Source of the DNA: Acheta domesticus
Taxonomy: Eukaryota; Arthropoda; Insecta; Orthoptera; Gryllidae
Assembly: GCA_031308135.1 (NCBI GenBank)
Contig: JAHLJT010009355.1
Location: 6,013,217-6,077,216 of the forward strand
Direction of reading: 5' to 3'
Length of the DNA: 64,000 nucleotides
A model generated the notes under the pieces. The model ran no database searches and was not told where the DNA came from. It was given only the letters and a program-made list of their open reading frames with translations. A program made the translations under genes and the position numbers. Shown piece by piece: positions 1-11,930 of the stretch. The first letter of the stretch is position 1, and each line of letters starts with the position of its first letter.

Positions 1-2245
1 TTACAATGTAAAATTAAATTAATTGGTAACTCTAACAACGCAAATAATTATTTCTGTGGACATTTGGTTATTTTAATGGCAAGTTATTTTGAGCAGATAT
101 TAGCACTCGTAACGGTTTTTTGGAAGGCGAAAAGGATCTGGCCATCTACGGCGCTCCACTCTAGATACATATCAGAATTGAAACTACAGCATTGCAGTGA
201 AAGTAACTATTCTTATTTGTATTGCTATCTTACATTGATCTCTCACATGTGCGTTCATTTGTTCCTGAATTGGCTATTAGTATAACAAACTAACTCTTCA
301 AATAATAAGAGAATAAAAATTGGTTACCTATTCCACAACGGAATTGATCTGACAAGGTACCAGAAAGCGAACAAATTCACACTTTTCTTGCGCTCACCGA
401 TATATTTTTATAAGAATGAAATTTTTGTTTTTGATTAATAAAATTATTACTTTGCCACATTGTTAGTTCCCAACAAATTTTCATGGAAAGTACGTCTGGC
501 AAAGCCTGCTTTGACAGTTTTCATCTTTCTATCCCTCCGAGTGCGTATTAATAGAAATCTTAACACGACAAAATTTAACGGTCAATTAAAACAAATGCAC
601 ATAAATGTTTTTAAGACCCAAGAATTTTAAACATTTTACTTATCTTCCAACACTATTGCTTTTGTTACAAATATTATTAACCAGTATTTCAGGATAAATG
701 AAAATCTATTCGTTTCAAATTACACCAAGCATCGAGCTCTGAGCATTTTAACTGTTCTTGAAGCAATGCCTTTGAAGCATTATGTATAGGACAAACGAAA
801 CCCGAAAGTTGATCACATGGCATGATTGTTGAAACATATTGTAGGCAAGTATATTGAAGCAAAGCTCACATACCTCACATGGTGTCGCATATCTGGAATG
901 TAAAATAGTAGAGACCTTACCATGAATAAAATATACATTTTCTCATGTAACATGCAGATTTGCTCAGTTATGATCTTTGAAAACATTATCTCACATCTTC
1001 AGTATTGCCTGCGCCATGTGACGAAACTACAATAGGTTGCAACTCGCAGAACAAAATAATGAACAAATAACGGCAGATAGACGTTCATTTTAGTAATTTT
1101 ACAATACAACGGTGGAGAAAGGAATTGTTATAAAACATTTGATGGTCACTGCCTTTCATGTAAAGCACAAATCACGAAATTTGGTTTGGTACAAAATTGA
1201 AATTGCTTTTGAACCAAAACTCTTACGCCCAGTTGTACGAACGCGGAATGAAGCGGAGACAAATTTTATTCCATGGATACAGGAAAAAACCGTTTGTACG
1301 AAGTGGGAATAGCGCTTATCCATGGAATAAACTCGTGATAAACTATTCAATTGTTTTTGTGAAGATATTCACTAGATAACGTAAAATAATCTCAAAGTAG
1401 AAGCAGCAATGAGACGCGTGTACTATGTAGCAATCGAATTTTCGGATAGCGATGATGAATTCTTGTTCGGCATGTATTTTTTGTCTCGAAAACGATGGAA
1501 GTTTCGACACAGATAAGATTTATTGAACAAATACAATGATGGGTTTTATATAGTTTTGTTTTATCCAAATTCACAGTGCGAAGGATTGGATCTTGTGAAG
1601 GATGATTTGAATCATCAGACAGAGATTTTAATATTAATTTGATATACAATTTATCTTTTTTAATTAGCTGCCTAGTGTCCTAGAAAAGATGGTCTTTTCT
1701 GCTCTCAGAATAATTGGGTAAATTGCTTGGTCCAATTACATTTGGAATTGCTGCTGTATAGAGAAAATGTCATTTTCCCATGAAATGATGTTTGATAAAC
1801 AAAATTATTTATATTTACTGTGTTGTACTTTTTATCAGCATATTTTTCATGTAAGGGAAGCTCTTATATGCGAAGTGGGATGATTATTTTTCTTTCTTAT
1901 GAAGTATTTCTCAATATAATTTATATCATTGTAGATTCACGACCGTGATGAAGAAATGGGAAATATAGATCACGAAATTTGGTCGGAGGGAATTAAGACA
2001 TTAAAACAGTGTGCCAACGTTTCGGAATGTTTGTATTCCATCCTCAGGACAGGTGGCCCTTACTACAAGATATACATTTTGTTACGACCATAGAGGGGAG
2101 ACTGCCAAAGCAACTCCACATGGGAGTGGCTACACTGCGAGGGTTCATCTCGCCCCGTCCGTGGATTCGACATGGGCAGAAACAGGCAGAAATGTGCAAA
2201 AGTTGAGAAGCAAAGAATAAATATTTCGACAAAACACTACCGAAG
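1..2245. other. AT-rich non-coding stretch
   Basis: No gene is recognisable here. The longest open frames are under 90 codons, lack supporting splice sites and overlap on both strands. A moderately GC-balanced patch at about 2,005-2,210 contains the word GTGCCAACGTTTCGG (2,011-2,025), which recurs at 53,360 inside an inverted-repeat element, so it is probably part of a dispersed repeat. Confidence 0.6.
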
Positions 2246-2627
2246 GCAGTACCACAGTATACCCAGTATGTTCACTCGCGGCAAATCCCATTGAAAAAGT
2301 TTTTTCGATCACGTGACGTCCGCCATGTTCTTGGTATAACACCCAGCGCGCGAAATACATAATTACTGCATTTAAAATGATTTTCTTACATTTATTTCAT
2401 TCACTAGATCAATTCATTTTATTATTCTATCCATTTTATTCAAATTCCACGTCTTCTGACACAAATTAAACATATACACTCAGTTCTCATATCACACCGT
2501 GTATGATATCCGAATGTATCTGCTGAAATTCTATTGGCCGACAACCAAGAACATGGCCGAGGGTCTACCCAGCACAAAACTAGATTTTGGAGCAAGTGAA
2601 CATACTGGTTATACTGTGGCAGTATCT
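2246..2627. mobile_element. MITE-like element with ~100-bp inverted ends
   Basis: Two blocks of the left end recur in reverse order and orientation at the right end. The outer block around CAGTATGTTCACT (about 2,254-2,276) pairs with 2,592-2,613. The inner block around CCATGTTCTTGGT (2,322-2,334) pairs with ACCAAGAACATGG (2,543-2,555). The arms are about 100 bp, diverged by a rough fifth, and enclose about 180 bp without coding capacity. This is the layout of a non-autonomous DNA transposon. The superfamily and exact ends are undetermined. Confidence 0.6.
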
Positions 2628-4056
2628 AACTTTCTCTTTCACAGACGCCTTTTCAGATAAACGCGAGATAGTTGTTCGTGAAATAAAAATGAAGTCGTAC
2701 AACAGAACGAGTCGTTTATTCCCGGAAAAAAGCAATTCGTAGAGATTTTCATTCATGGATTTCATGGATCTCTACATCATACAAACGGCCCTTAATGTTT
2801 TAAATAGAAAGATTTTAGTAATTTAAATAATCATCCTGTTTTTATCACTTACGGTTCACACTTTTCATTTTAATTTTTTGTTTTCTCCTTTGTGTGCTTT
2901 AAGTAAACGAACATCAAACAATATCAAACTATTTGTTTTGTAGAAACTTCACAAATATTTGTTACTGTTTTTAACGTAACTCAGGTTTTGTACTGTCACA
3001 TTCTCGCTTGTAAATAATGTGAGAGCTGCCTGCAACTTTTCTCTAAGCAAGCGTTCAATAAATTTAGTCTGAATATGCCGTTTTTGTAATGTAAAATTCA
3101 TGTTAAAGTAATATAGGAAGGATTTGTAATTTGGAGTTTAAAATAACATACGTTATTTTTGAATAATTACAGTGAAACTGAGTGTAGTAAAGCTTTTATA
3201 AGATTATTAATACTTCACATGTTTTAATGGATGAAGCAATTGACTGGGAAGTAACATTAATAAACTAAGATTTTATTTCCTGTTGTGAATGTAAAATATC
3301 CAACATCATGAAGAAAATCTTTCCCTTGAATTTCGTTTCTCTTCGTAATTTTCCGATACTTTTAATGGTCGCTGTAGCCCGTTCGGAATCACGATCCAAT
3401 GACAAAGTCAAAATTAATGACGCGGAGTAAAGATGGCATCTTTTATTTCTCCTTCATTTACAATAATTTTCTGAAGGCGTGCTTTCCGATCTTTCGTCTG
3501 CAACAGAAAATTATTTGTCTGTAGGGTTTTATTTTCTTGTTCACTTTCTGTGCTTTCTTGTCTCGGCTTACATAAATTCATCGCCAGAGAATACGACGCA
3601 TCCAGATGACAAGGTTTGATAAAGAGGGCATGCAGAGTCTAGGAGACAGCGACACAGAATTCTGCAAAGTAGATTAGTAGTCCTCAACTGGTGGACAGTG
3701 AAAATATGTTTTTTGGCAGTAGAAAAATCTAGGCATTATTGTAGAATTTTATGTATGATTATTAATGAAATTTGAAAAGTGTAATGACAATTTTAACATT
3801 TTTTACTAATAGAATAGAATATCTGATTATTATTTTATAATTATAATTATCTTCTTAAACATTAGACGATTGCGCGTTTGAAAATTATAAATTTAGTGTT
3901 AACCGAAAAGTTTGACGGCAGCTACATTGTACTACCATCAGTTCCAGTATTTGCAGCTGCAAACCAAAAACTTGTATCTCACAGCTTCACGTGTAGGTAT
4001 AGCGTTATATAAAAAAGTATTCCTACAATAGAATTTTTAAATATTTATTCAATTTG
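2628..4056. other. AT-rich non-coding stretch
   Basis: Nothing recognisable: only short chance open frames, no convincing splice sites, and no match to the repeat families seen elsewhere in the window. Confidence 0.5.
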
Positions 4057-4705
4057 ATTCCTTTCATTTACGTGGAGTAGAATACAATGCTACATTTCGA
4101 GTTTTATTCGATTATAAATATATAAGATTATATTATTTATTATAATATTTAAATAAGTCCCCATAAGGGCCTTTAGTGTGGTTAAAGATCCGATTTTTTT
4201 TAAATTCTGAGCTTCAAGAAAATGTGCATAGATAACTCTTTCCCCATACGTCATATGGAGTTTTTACTGTTTTTTGTCGCCAAATAAATAAATAAATAAT
4301 GTTGTTTGAAATGTGTGTAGAAAGGAAAGTAGCGTTGAAACCTGTGGTGAATTTATTTTAAGTGCATTGTGTTGACGAAACTGAATTTTTTGTCTGCAGC
4401 GCCCACGGAGTTGCGTTATTCACTCGTATTGCATATTTAGCTGTTAGTTCGAACTTCGTAAACGATGTTCCGTAGAGAATTTAAAATACTTTGCGTTGAC
4501 AGGTAATTACAATGTGGAAGAAATGTGGAAACAGGCCGTTAGTGTTTCACATTTGTTTTGAATGTCGCTCGAATCCAGCATGTCACGCTAAAGAGACAAT
4601 TTATAGTGCAAAAAATTAAAGTTTTGTGCCCTTTCTTATATATTTATAATCGAATAAAACTCGAAAATGTACCATTGTATTCTACTCCACGTAAATGAAA
4701 GGAAT
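4057..4705. mobile_element. Inverted-repeat element with nearly identical ~70-bp arms
   Basis: The left arm (4,057 to about 4,127) starts ATTCCTTTCATTTACGTGG and is repeated in inverse orientation at about 4,637-4,705. Over roughly 70 bp the arms differ by only a few single-base changes or indels. The roughly 510-bp interior is AT-rich and has no long open frame. The high arm similarity suggests a recent or conversion-maintained miniature inverted-repeat transposon. No target-site duplication was clear by eye. Confidence 0.7.
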
Positions 4706-5513
4706 AAAATGTTGCCCTAGTCCAGGCCTGTCAAACGGAGCACGTGCGTGCTCGGAGCGAGCTTGCGTTTTGCAAGGGCACGCAGTGCCCACGGCCAAGT
4801 GAAGTCCGCGCTCCGATTTCTCAGGGATGCACAGGAGGTAGATGTGAACTGATGTTCTCATAGTCTTTTTAAAGTTTTTTAAGGACATTTTTGATAAATG
4901 CAATTTTTTATTAGGTAAATGTGGTTCAAAATTAGTGTATATTAATATTATATAATATATTCGTTTTTACATGCATATTACACTTTCTCACCGTTTTTAT
5001 TACATATTTATGAACGTGTTTTGACGTTTCATACCTAATAATTGTTCGGTCTCTATTCATTATTACCCTATAAATTTTGAAGTGCTTTTATTGCGTGCAT
5101 TTTCACACAAAAGATATGCACATTGAATTGCTTTAATGTTTATTTTCAATAACACTGTCAGCGTTTTTCTGAAATTATGAGATATAATACTTATGTTGAA
5201 ATAGTATACAATTTGGTTTGTATTTATTTAAAAAAATTAATTTGAGTCATTTTTAATTAGTGTTAATATTCTCATATATTGCATTTTCTAGCACTAAGTA
5301 GAAACGTGCGTTAATATTTTCTTGGTGTTATGATCAATGCTTGTACAGCTGCAGTTTCTGTTTAAATGTGAATTTCCATTAAAAGCTGGTCAAATTTATT
5401 AAATATCTCTATATGATATACCAACCCGTGTGATTGATCCAATTCGCCGCATTCCCACGAAGTTTTCTCACCCCCGTCTGAGTCACAAGAGACTTCGCTA
5501 ATCTGATATCGCC
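4706..5513. other. AT-rich stretch with a possible hAT-type end
   Basis: Directly right of the inverted-repeat element, about 4,712-4,850 is GC-richer and contains AGGCCTGTCAAACGGAG. This resembles the ends of hAT transposons (CAGGCCTG...), but a matching opposite end was not found. The remainder is AT-rich with nothing recognisable. Confidence 0.3.
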
Positions 5514-6021
5514 TTGGCGAAGGCCATTCGCGTGCTCGTTCGTCCGACGGCCCTGCCCTGGGCGTTCGCTGCGAGTGCAGTGGCCACGGGAGTTGACGGG
5601 TCTCGGCGACGACGGGCCGCTGGAATCTCGGAGGGCGTCTGCAGCGCCGGGCGGCGATCTCCCCTTCCCCAAAACGCCCCGCTCCGCCTGGCGCCTGCCT
5701 CCGCCGCCGCGCCGCGCCGCGCCGCGCCGCGCCGCGCCGCGCCGCGCCGTCGATATTGGAGACGCGATTTACGCTTCAGCTGCTCTCGAGCGGGTGGGGG
5801 GGGGGCGGCGGGGCCGGTGGTGACGGCGTTAGTAGTTACCGCGAAGGAGACGGAGGAGGTGACGGAAGGGGCGGTGGTGGTGGTGGTGAGGGGGGCGGAT
5901 ACGTTATGGGGGGGGGGGGGGCGCTTGCAGTGACGCGGTGAAAGCGGCGCTGGTGGAGGTGGCGATAGAGGCAGCGGAAGCTGTGGCGGTGCGGTTCCTC
6001 AAGTGTTCAAAAACTCCGCCA
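5514..6021 (+). other. CpG-rich island, candidate first exon with donor at 6,022
   Basis: Base composition changes abruptly from AT-rich to GC- and CpG-rich. The block ends in GCCA followed by GTAAGT, a near-perfect splice donor, after which AT-rich sequence resumes at once. That is how a promoter-proximal first exon of a plus-strand insect gene looks. A short open frame runs into the donor, but no start codon was found in that frame and poly-G and GGT runs interrupt it, so the exon would more likely be non-coding. No downstream exon could be linked. A simple-repeat origin with a chance donor is the main alternative. Confidence 0.3.
5705..5749. repeat. (GCCGC)n pentanucleotide microsatellite
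   Basis: About eight tandem copies of GCCGC. The same pentamer forms an array at 28,984-29,015, so this motif expands repeatedly in the genome. It is followed at 5,907-5,920 by an uninterrupted poly-G run. Confidence 0.9.
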
Positions 6022-7140
6022 GTAAGTAAATTATTTTAAAAAGCGACTGTTGTTTACCACGAGGGAGTAGTATCCCTTTGATTCCGGAACTTTACGAAAT
6101 GGAAATAAATATTGCATTGCCCTTTCCGGTTGCATTACTATATATAGACATTTACAGTTGTTTTTATTACAAAAGCAAATATTTTTTTAAATTTCAGTTT
6201 CTGCTGACACATTTTTGGATGGGCAATTATTTTGTTGTGCCGATGTCAAAAATATCGTTTTGTTGTCACAGGAAAAAATGTTGTAAATAAATTATCCAAA
6301 TAGCTCAGCTTTTCGTCCCTTCAAGTGCAAGGCCTGCTTTCTCACTTGTTGTGAGTCTTCACTGTGTGAATGTCCAAACAGCCTCCGTTTCTCTTGCATA
6401 CAGTAGTCTAAAGCCATTTAATTCACGACAGGTTTGTGAAAGGACATGTGTTATTCAGTTTGATTCATTTGTTTTAAGAACATTGACTTTTCAGACAGAA
6501 TCCCTTGGCAGAACCCCTTTTCAACTGCCAGTTATGTAAGAAAAGAATGCCATTTTAAGTAACAACATAGTATTTAGATATGGAGAATAGAGTTATTCCT
6601 GAGTAATACGCTCATAGAAATTCCATGAATGTGAGTAGAAAAGAAAACAGCCATGAATGAAGAATTGACCAAGTCCTCTGATGCAGGCGATTGGAGAGTT
6701 AAAGGAATGCTGGACGCCTTTTATAGTTAACATAGGAGAGTACGCAATTGGGGACAATTCTTGTATCTCTCCAGTGTTATCACAAAATCTTAAAAACTCA
6801 AAACAACCGACACTACCCAGAAGGTTTCTCTTACAGGAGAATGGCATGGAATTTTTCTATACTTTGTAATGCATCCTTGCATCATTGCGGCATGGAATTT
6901 TACTATACTTTGTAATGCACGGACAATGCACTTTGGGGCAAGCGATACTGTCATACGTTCGAAAATTAATGAAGATAAAACATTATTTTTATTCGTATTA
7001 AAAAACCAACTGGAAAAACGCAAAATTCATCTTCTTTGAAATTCATCAGCAATATTTTAAAATGCCGTCAGCGAACATGTTATGAGAAGTTTTCGCTACA
7101 AGAAAAATTGCAGTCACAAAATTCCACACTCAATGGCAGA
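6022..7140. other. AT-rich stretch with a 46-bp tandem duplication
   Basis: No gene is visible. At 6,843-6,922 a unit beginning GGCATGGAATTTT and containing TATACTTTGTAATGCA occurs twice with a 46-bp period and only a few differences. Confidence 0.5.
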
Positions 7141-7498
7141 TATAACTACAGCGCTTTACACAGACAATGGCTGAGAAATAGCGAAGGTACTGGTAGCGTC
7201 CGCCCCGCCGCGCCGCAGGGCAACGACCGGAGGGTCGGCGATGGAGGTGCGAGCGGGCGTGGGCGGCAGCGGCAGAGCCAAAGCCGGGCGCGCGGGAGAA
7301 GAACGGGCGAGACGGAGTTGGCAGCGCTCCCGCGCCACTCCGTGAAATACGCGACGCGCCCGCCTCGCACCTGCCCACGGCGCTGCCTCCTCTGGGGCCC
7401 TGCTCCACTTCCGGCGCCCGCCTCCCCCCCGCCGCCCTCCGTCACCCCGCCGCCCGCAGGCCCCGCCGCCCCCGCCGCCCTCCGTTCCCCCTCCGGGA
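7141..7498. other. CpG-rich island, possible promoter or exon
   Basis: CpG-dense sequence (about 7,195-7,500) without a decisive reading direction. Open frames exist on both strands, as expected for GC-rich DNA with few stop codons. No clear TATA-donor or acceptor-donor arrangement was found. It ends in C-rich imperfect repeats into which a SINE is inserted. Confidence 0.3.
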
Positions 7499-8004
7499 GA
7501 GATGGCTCAGTGCATCAACCTGATGTCACTGCAGTCCCTCTCACCGGGAGGTTCTAGGTTCAGGATTTTCGACACTAGCTTGTCAGCTAGGTCGAATTCA
7601 GTCGCTGTTTGGAGGAGAATTCTAGCGGCCGGCTACTCTGATCGGTAGTTTTCCGTGGTTTCTCCCATCAACACCAGGCGAACGCAGGAGCAGTACTCTG
7701 AGAAACGGGCCACGGACCGCGCGCGATCTTTCCTTCCACTTTCTTGCCCTGCCCTCACCCCTTACATACACACTTACACTTACATGCACTACACTACCAC
7801 ACATGTCGGGAGACCGGTCGGGAGCTTAGAGGTAGTCCCGGCTGGGGCGGTGCCCCGCTTGTGGGAGATACCTGGTTGAGGGGAAAACCCCGCTAGTCGA
7901 CGGTAGGTCGGCGCCAGATCTCGCCATCCTGCAGGGAAAAGATCTACACTTACGGGACTAATGACCTGCAGTTGACGCGCCCGGAAAAATCAATCAATCA
8001 ATCC
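7499..8004 (+). mobile_element. SINE family A, copy 1 (full-length type)
   Basis: The head GATGGCTCAGTGCATC resembles a tRNA box A. It is followed by a body shared with four other places in the window and by a tail of (AATC) units after TTGACGCGCCCGG. Diagnostic body words are TCGGTAGTTTTCCGTG, CCTTACATACAC and AAAACCCCGCTA. At about 500 bp it is long for a tRNA-derived SINE. C-rich repeats of the form CCGCCGCCCTCCGT lie on both sides, so it landed inside such a repeat. Confidence 0.75.
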
Positions 8005-8130
8005 GTCCCCCCGCCGCCCTCCATCCCCCCAGCCCCCTCCGTCCCCCCGCCGCCCTCCGTCCCCCCGCTGCCCTCCGATCCCACTCCACCACCCGCAGGC
8101 CCCTGCCGCCGCCCGCGCAACCTAATATTT
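8005..8130. repeat. C-rich imperfect repeat continuing after the SINE
   Basis: Repeats of CCGCCGCCCTCCGTCCCC and a CCCGCAGGCCCC motif recur on the left side of the SINE (about 7,430-7,495). The two halves probably formed one array before insertion. Confidence 0.6.
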
Positions 8131-8669
8131 CCCACGTTCTTCAGAATAAACAATGCTCTTTCCCCGCTGCGGTGTCTCTTGCCAAATGTCATGCCACCCT
8201 CTAACCCCTCACCACATACTGTCACTACTTACTGCTTCGCGTTTTTCTGGCACCCACTCGTCCGGTCCCGCACTGCCTCTACGCAGTTTCGTCACTAACG
8301 TCTATCTCTTAACTTAGTGCTGCACGTCCCTTTATTTCCAATCACCTCTGATCCACTTCTTCTATATCCAGACAGCATCAAATTACACAAGGCACTTTTC
8401 CGTCACTTCACACCGTCTCTAGTTCCATCTCCCCTACATCCAATCGTATTGCACTCTACAGTCACCATGTCCCCAGTAACCCTCATCGGTGCGCATTCTT
8501 CACTATCCATCGTTCCAGAAATTGCATTCCCATCGCTACAAATTGTTCTCCTCCACCGCCATCACTGAAGCTGCTGCAACATCCTCTGGAGTTCCGTTCC
8601 GCCCTCCACGCCATCGCCGTCGATGGCAAATGGTGGCGCAGCAAGGGGCGGGGCGGTGAGGTGGGGGTT

Positions 8670-8894
8670 GGAGAGGGGCGGGTCGGAGAGGGGCGGGTCG
8701 GAGAGGGGCGGGTCGGAGAGGGGCGGGTCGGAGAGGGGCGGGTCGGAGAGGGGCGGGTCGGAGAGGGGCGGGTCGGAGAGGGGCGGGTCGGAGAGGGGCG
8801 GGTCGGAGAGGGGCGGGTCGGAGAGGGGCGGGTCGGAGAGGGGCGGGTCGGAGAGGGGCGGGTCGGAGAGGGGCGGGTTGGAGAGGGGCGGGTC
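8670..8894. repeat. 15-bp minisatellite, about 15 units
   Basis: The unit GGAGAGGGGCGGGTC is repeated head to tail almost without variation. One late unit carries GGGTT and the last has GGGGAG. Because the period is a multiple of three, open frames appear in every phase on both strands and are artefacts. The G-rich strand has regularly spaced G runs compatible with G-quadruplexes. Confidence 0.95.
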
Positions 8895-9300
8895 GGGGAG
8901 GGGCGTGGCGGGGTGGTGGGGAGCGGGACGGGTTGGTGGGGAGCGGGACGGGGTGGTGGGGGGGGCGGGACGGGGTGGGGGGCGGGGTGGAGGGGGACGG
9001 GGCGGGGTGGTGGGGGACGGGGCGGGGTGGTGGGAACGGGGCGGGGATGGGTGGGACGGAAAGTGCTGGGAGGGGAGAGGCGAAGAAGGACGGGTCGGGT
9101 CGGGTAGGAGAGAAGTGCGGCGGGGCGGGCGGGGTGGGTTGAGTGGAGTGGGGCGGGGTGGAGGAGGTGGGTCGGAGAGGGGCGGGGCGGGGTGGTGGAG
9201 GGCGGGGGGGATGGGTGGGGCGGAGAGTGCGGGGCGGGGAGAGGTGGAGAGGAGTGGGGGCTGGGGGGGGGTGGAGAGGTGTGGCGCGGGGTGAGGCGGC
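8895..9300. repeat. G-rich degenerate continuation of the minisatellite
   Basis: Loose variations on GGGGCGGGGTGGTGGG follow the regular array and fade into ordinary sequence near 9,300. No gene is supported. Confidence 0.7.
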
Positions 9301-10585
9301 ACTGCCGCGGGCAGCGACCCTGCGGGCGCCCGGCACGGCGCGCGGTGTGGCGCAGAGCGGCGCGACGGGGGAAGGGGAGACGTGGCTGCGATGCGGGCAG
9401 ATTAACATAGAGACAGTCTGCAACTACGGATCTGAAGCGGGCAATGTCCAATCCACAGGAATGCTTCTAGGAGGGATCCGTCACAGATACCAAGCGCAGT
9501 CAGTTGTCTACTGCTGCATTAAGAACTTCTAGTTCCTGTCATAACATGGGAAGTGCATCTAATCTATCGTCTTCATCGCCGAATCATGCTTTTATATCCA
9601 AATAAAGTTTATTGCAGTAGTGACTTCTATAATTAATTTGTTTAAATTTCTGAATATTTTGTGAAGCGTGACATTTCATGTTGAATAGTCTGTATGCAAA
9701 AGAAAAAAACACCCTTTTTTGTATTAGAGGTTGGAAAGCCATTGCCGAAGCAGTGTAGTTCAATACAGAATCTTTTAATTCAATAAAGATCCTTTTTATA
9801 TTTATAACCTAATACTCAATTTTTTTTGAAGTTTCAATTACCTCTATTATATAAGTAACTGGAGGGCGCAAACCATTATTTAACCTCAAGGGCTTTGCAC
9901 TCAACTTCTCTACTTGTTGATTTTGTACTCAGTTTCTAAAAACGTGAGTTACCTTTTCGTTTTTAACTTCTAGGGTAAAATATTGTGCTATACGCTCATG
10001 GGCGTTACAATGTCCTTTTATAATTAATAAATAATAATGCGAACAGGATGTAATTTTCTCTAAGAAGCATTATTCTCGCCGTCATAAACCGAGTATACAT
10101 ACGAGTTCCCTCGAGGAGTAAAGCTGATGGGAAACGTACCAAGACAAGGGCTAAGATAGGGTCCAAGAGGCGAGCGGAGCTGGGGAACAGTTCGCTGGGG
10201 AGGATGGGCCTTGCGAGGGATAATAGGGTTAATCCATTAGCAGGACACACTCCTCGCTCCGTCGCCGCCGCCGCCGACGTCCCTCTCTGCCTGCCTGCCT
10301 CTCCGCATCTGCGCTGAATTGGGGCAGCGCTTCGCAGTCCGAAACGCCAAGGCGCTGCTACTCGGTGCAACAATGATCCGAGATTGCAACTCAAATCATC
10401 ATCGAAAAATTATTTTAGTGGCTTCTCCTTGGTGTAGCGAATTGTTTATCGTAACGTAGAATAAAGCATTTTCATTCCAAGTCAGTGTAATGTTTTATCG
10501 GGCTTGACCGCAAAATGCTCTTGTTCGAGCTTAAATTGACCCCAAAAAGAATATTAAGTAGTTATTCAGATTATTTTAATATTAA
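9301..10585. other. Non-coding, with a small GC patch
   Basis: Mostly AT-rich. About 10,150-10,390 is GC-balanced, with a short (CCG)n and a (CTGC)n run. It is open on the minus strand for 129 codons, but no start, splice or domain evidence backs that frame. Confidence 0.4.
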
Positions 10586-10925
10586 CTAGCGTACCCGTGC
10601 GAGAACTCTCGCATGTTAAATTCCACTCTTTCCCTATCCATTTGTCTATCCTTTCCATAAAGGAGAGGAACTACTAATGTATTTACAGAATATCAAATAA
10701 AATAACAATGCAATTGATGTTTGAAACAAATTTTCAATTAAAGTTTATTCAACATTATAGAGAGATGTTCTTGGAACAATTCTTACTTCTTGAAAAACAA
10801 CATTTGAAGAAATTGTTCAATCTTCCTTGAGAGTTAGCTTTTCGCTTTCCTTGATAGTCAAATAGTAAAAATGTTTTTACTCTTGAGAAAGCCAAGTAAA
10901 GTAGTGGAAAAATACCGGATCGGGC
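10586..10925. repeat. Dispersed repeat D, copy 1
   Basis: Begins GCGTACCCGTGCGAGAACTC, with an almost perfect palindrome TGCGAGA-AC-TCTCGCA at the start. It shares further words with copy 2 at 11,576: CTTGGAACAATTC, AACAATGCAATT, and a segment ending TTGAGAAAGC. The copies are in the same orientation and clearly diverged. Sharp palindromic ends followed by AT-rich bodies occur at LINE or SINE 3' ends, but the class is unassigned. Confidence 0.6.
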
Positions 10926-11575
10926 AAGAACAGACCTACTCATTGCAATATTATTTAACTTTCCTTGATTTGTTATGAAGAACCGAGTGGGTTTTGGAGA
11001 GTCAAAGTGCCAGCTTGCTGGGGTGAGAAAATTGAAAAATTATTTGTATACTAAAATGTATTGAATTATTTTCTGCGTCCTTACGTACCTCAAGAAAAGC
11101 CATTCCGAGACAAAAAAATAATCAAACTAATGTTTTCACCTTTGAGTACTAAATACCATTTGTTAGCATTAGAAACTATTTAGTAGGCATTAGGAAGCCC
11201 ACTTCGGAACATGGGAATGTTGCTCAAACGATATTTGCATTTTTAGTATCTTAACGAACCGACAACTTGAGTTTAATATCAAACGGTGTTTTATTTACAA
11301 TATGAGTTTGCAGCTGGGCGTTGGTGTACATACTATCAGATACCGCCAATATTTAAATCGTGCGTTTGGACTGCAATCGTTGGCAGTTGTCGAGTGACTT
11401 GCACTATTCTTTCTATAATTTTAAATTTAGTTGTTTTTTAATTGATTCACGTAGTATTGTAGGCTAGCGCGTTTTGATTTTTGTTTTCCATTTATTTCAA
11501 GCTATTCTACTTTAGCTACTTTAAAAAGTTTGTTCTTTGTGTTGTGCCATAGCACAAGTTTTCCCCCACTACCTC

Positions 11576-11930
11576 TGCGTACCCGTGCGAGAACTCTCGC
11601 ATGTTAGACCCCACACTCATCCCTATCCTTCTATTTTCATTCTAAGAGGGAAAGTAGTTAACAAAACGTGTTTATTTGTTTAAAATATATAAAGGTAACT
11701 TGCAATGTACTAACACAATAACAAATAAAATAAAAAACACAATGCAATTAATGTGTAAAAGAAATGTTCAATAAATATTTATTCAATATCATGGAGAATT
11801 TGCTTGGAACAATTCATAACATTTACTTAAAGACACTTGAAGTAATTATTCAATATTCTTTGTCAGTTAGGTTTTAGTTTTTCGTGATAGTCACAAAAAT
11901 ATTAGCTTTTTACTTTTGAGAAAGCTACGT
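11576..11930. repeat. Dispersed repeat D, copy 2
   Basis: Second direct copy of the 10,586 repeat, starting with the same GCGTACCCGTGCGAGAACTC block and collinear for about 340 bp with many small differences. The two copies are about 990 bp apart. AT-rich sequence without genes separates them. Confidence 0.6.

Noticed and set aside
8670..8894. CRISPR-like regular repeat
   Set aside because: No spacers: units are contiguous and nearly identical, and the genome is eukaryotic.
8483..9451. Open frames of 220-320 codons on both strands
   Set aside because: The 15-bp minisatellite (a multiple of three) keeps every frame open; the peptides are pure repeat translations.
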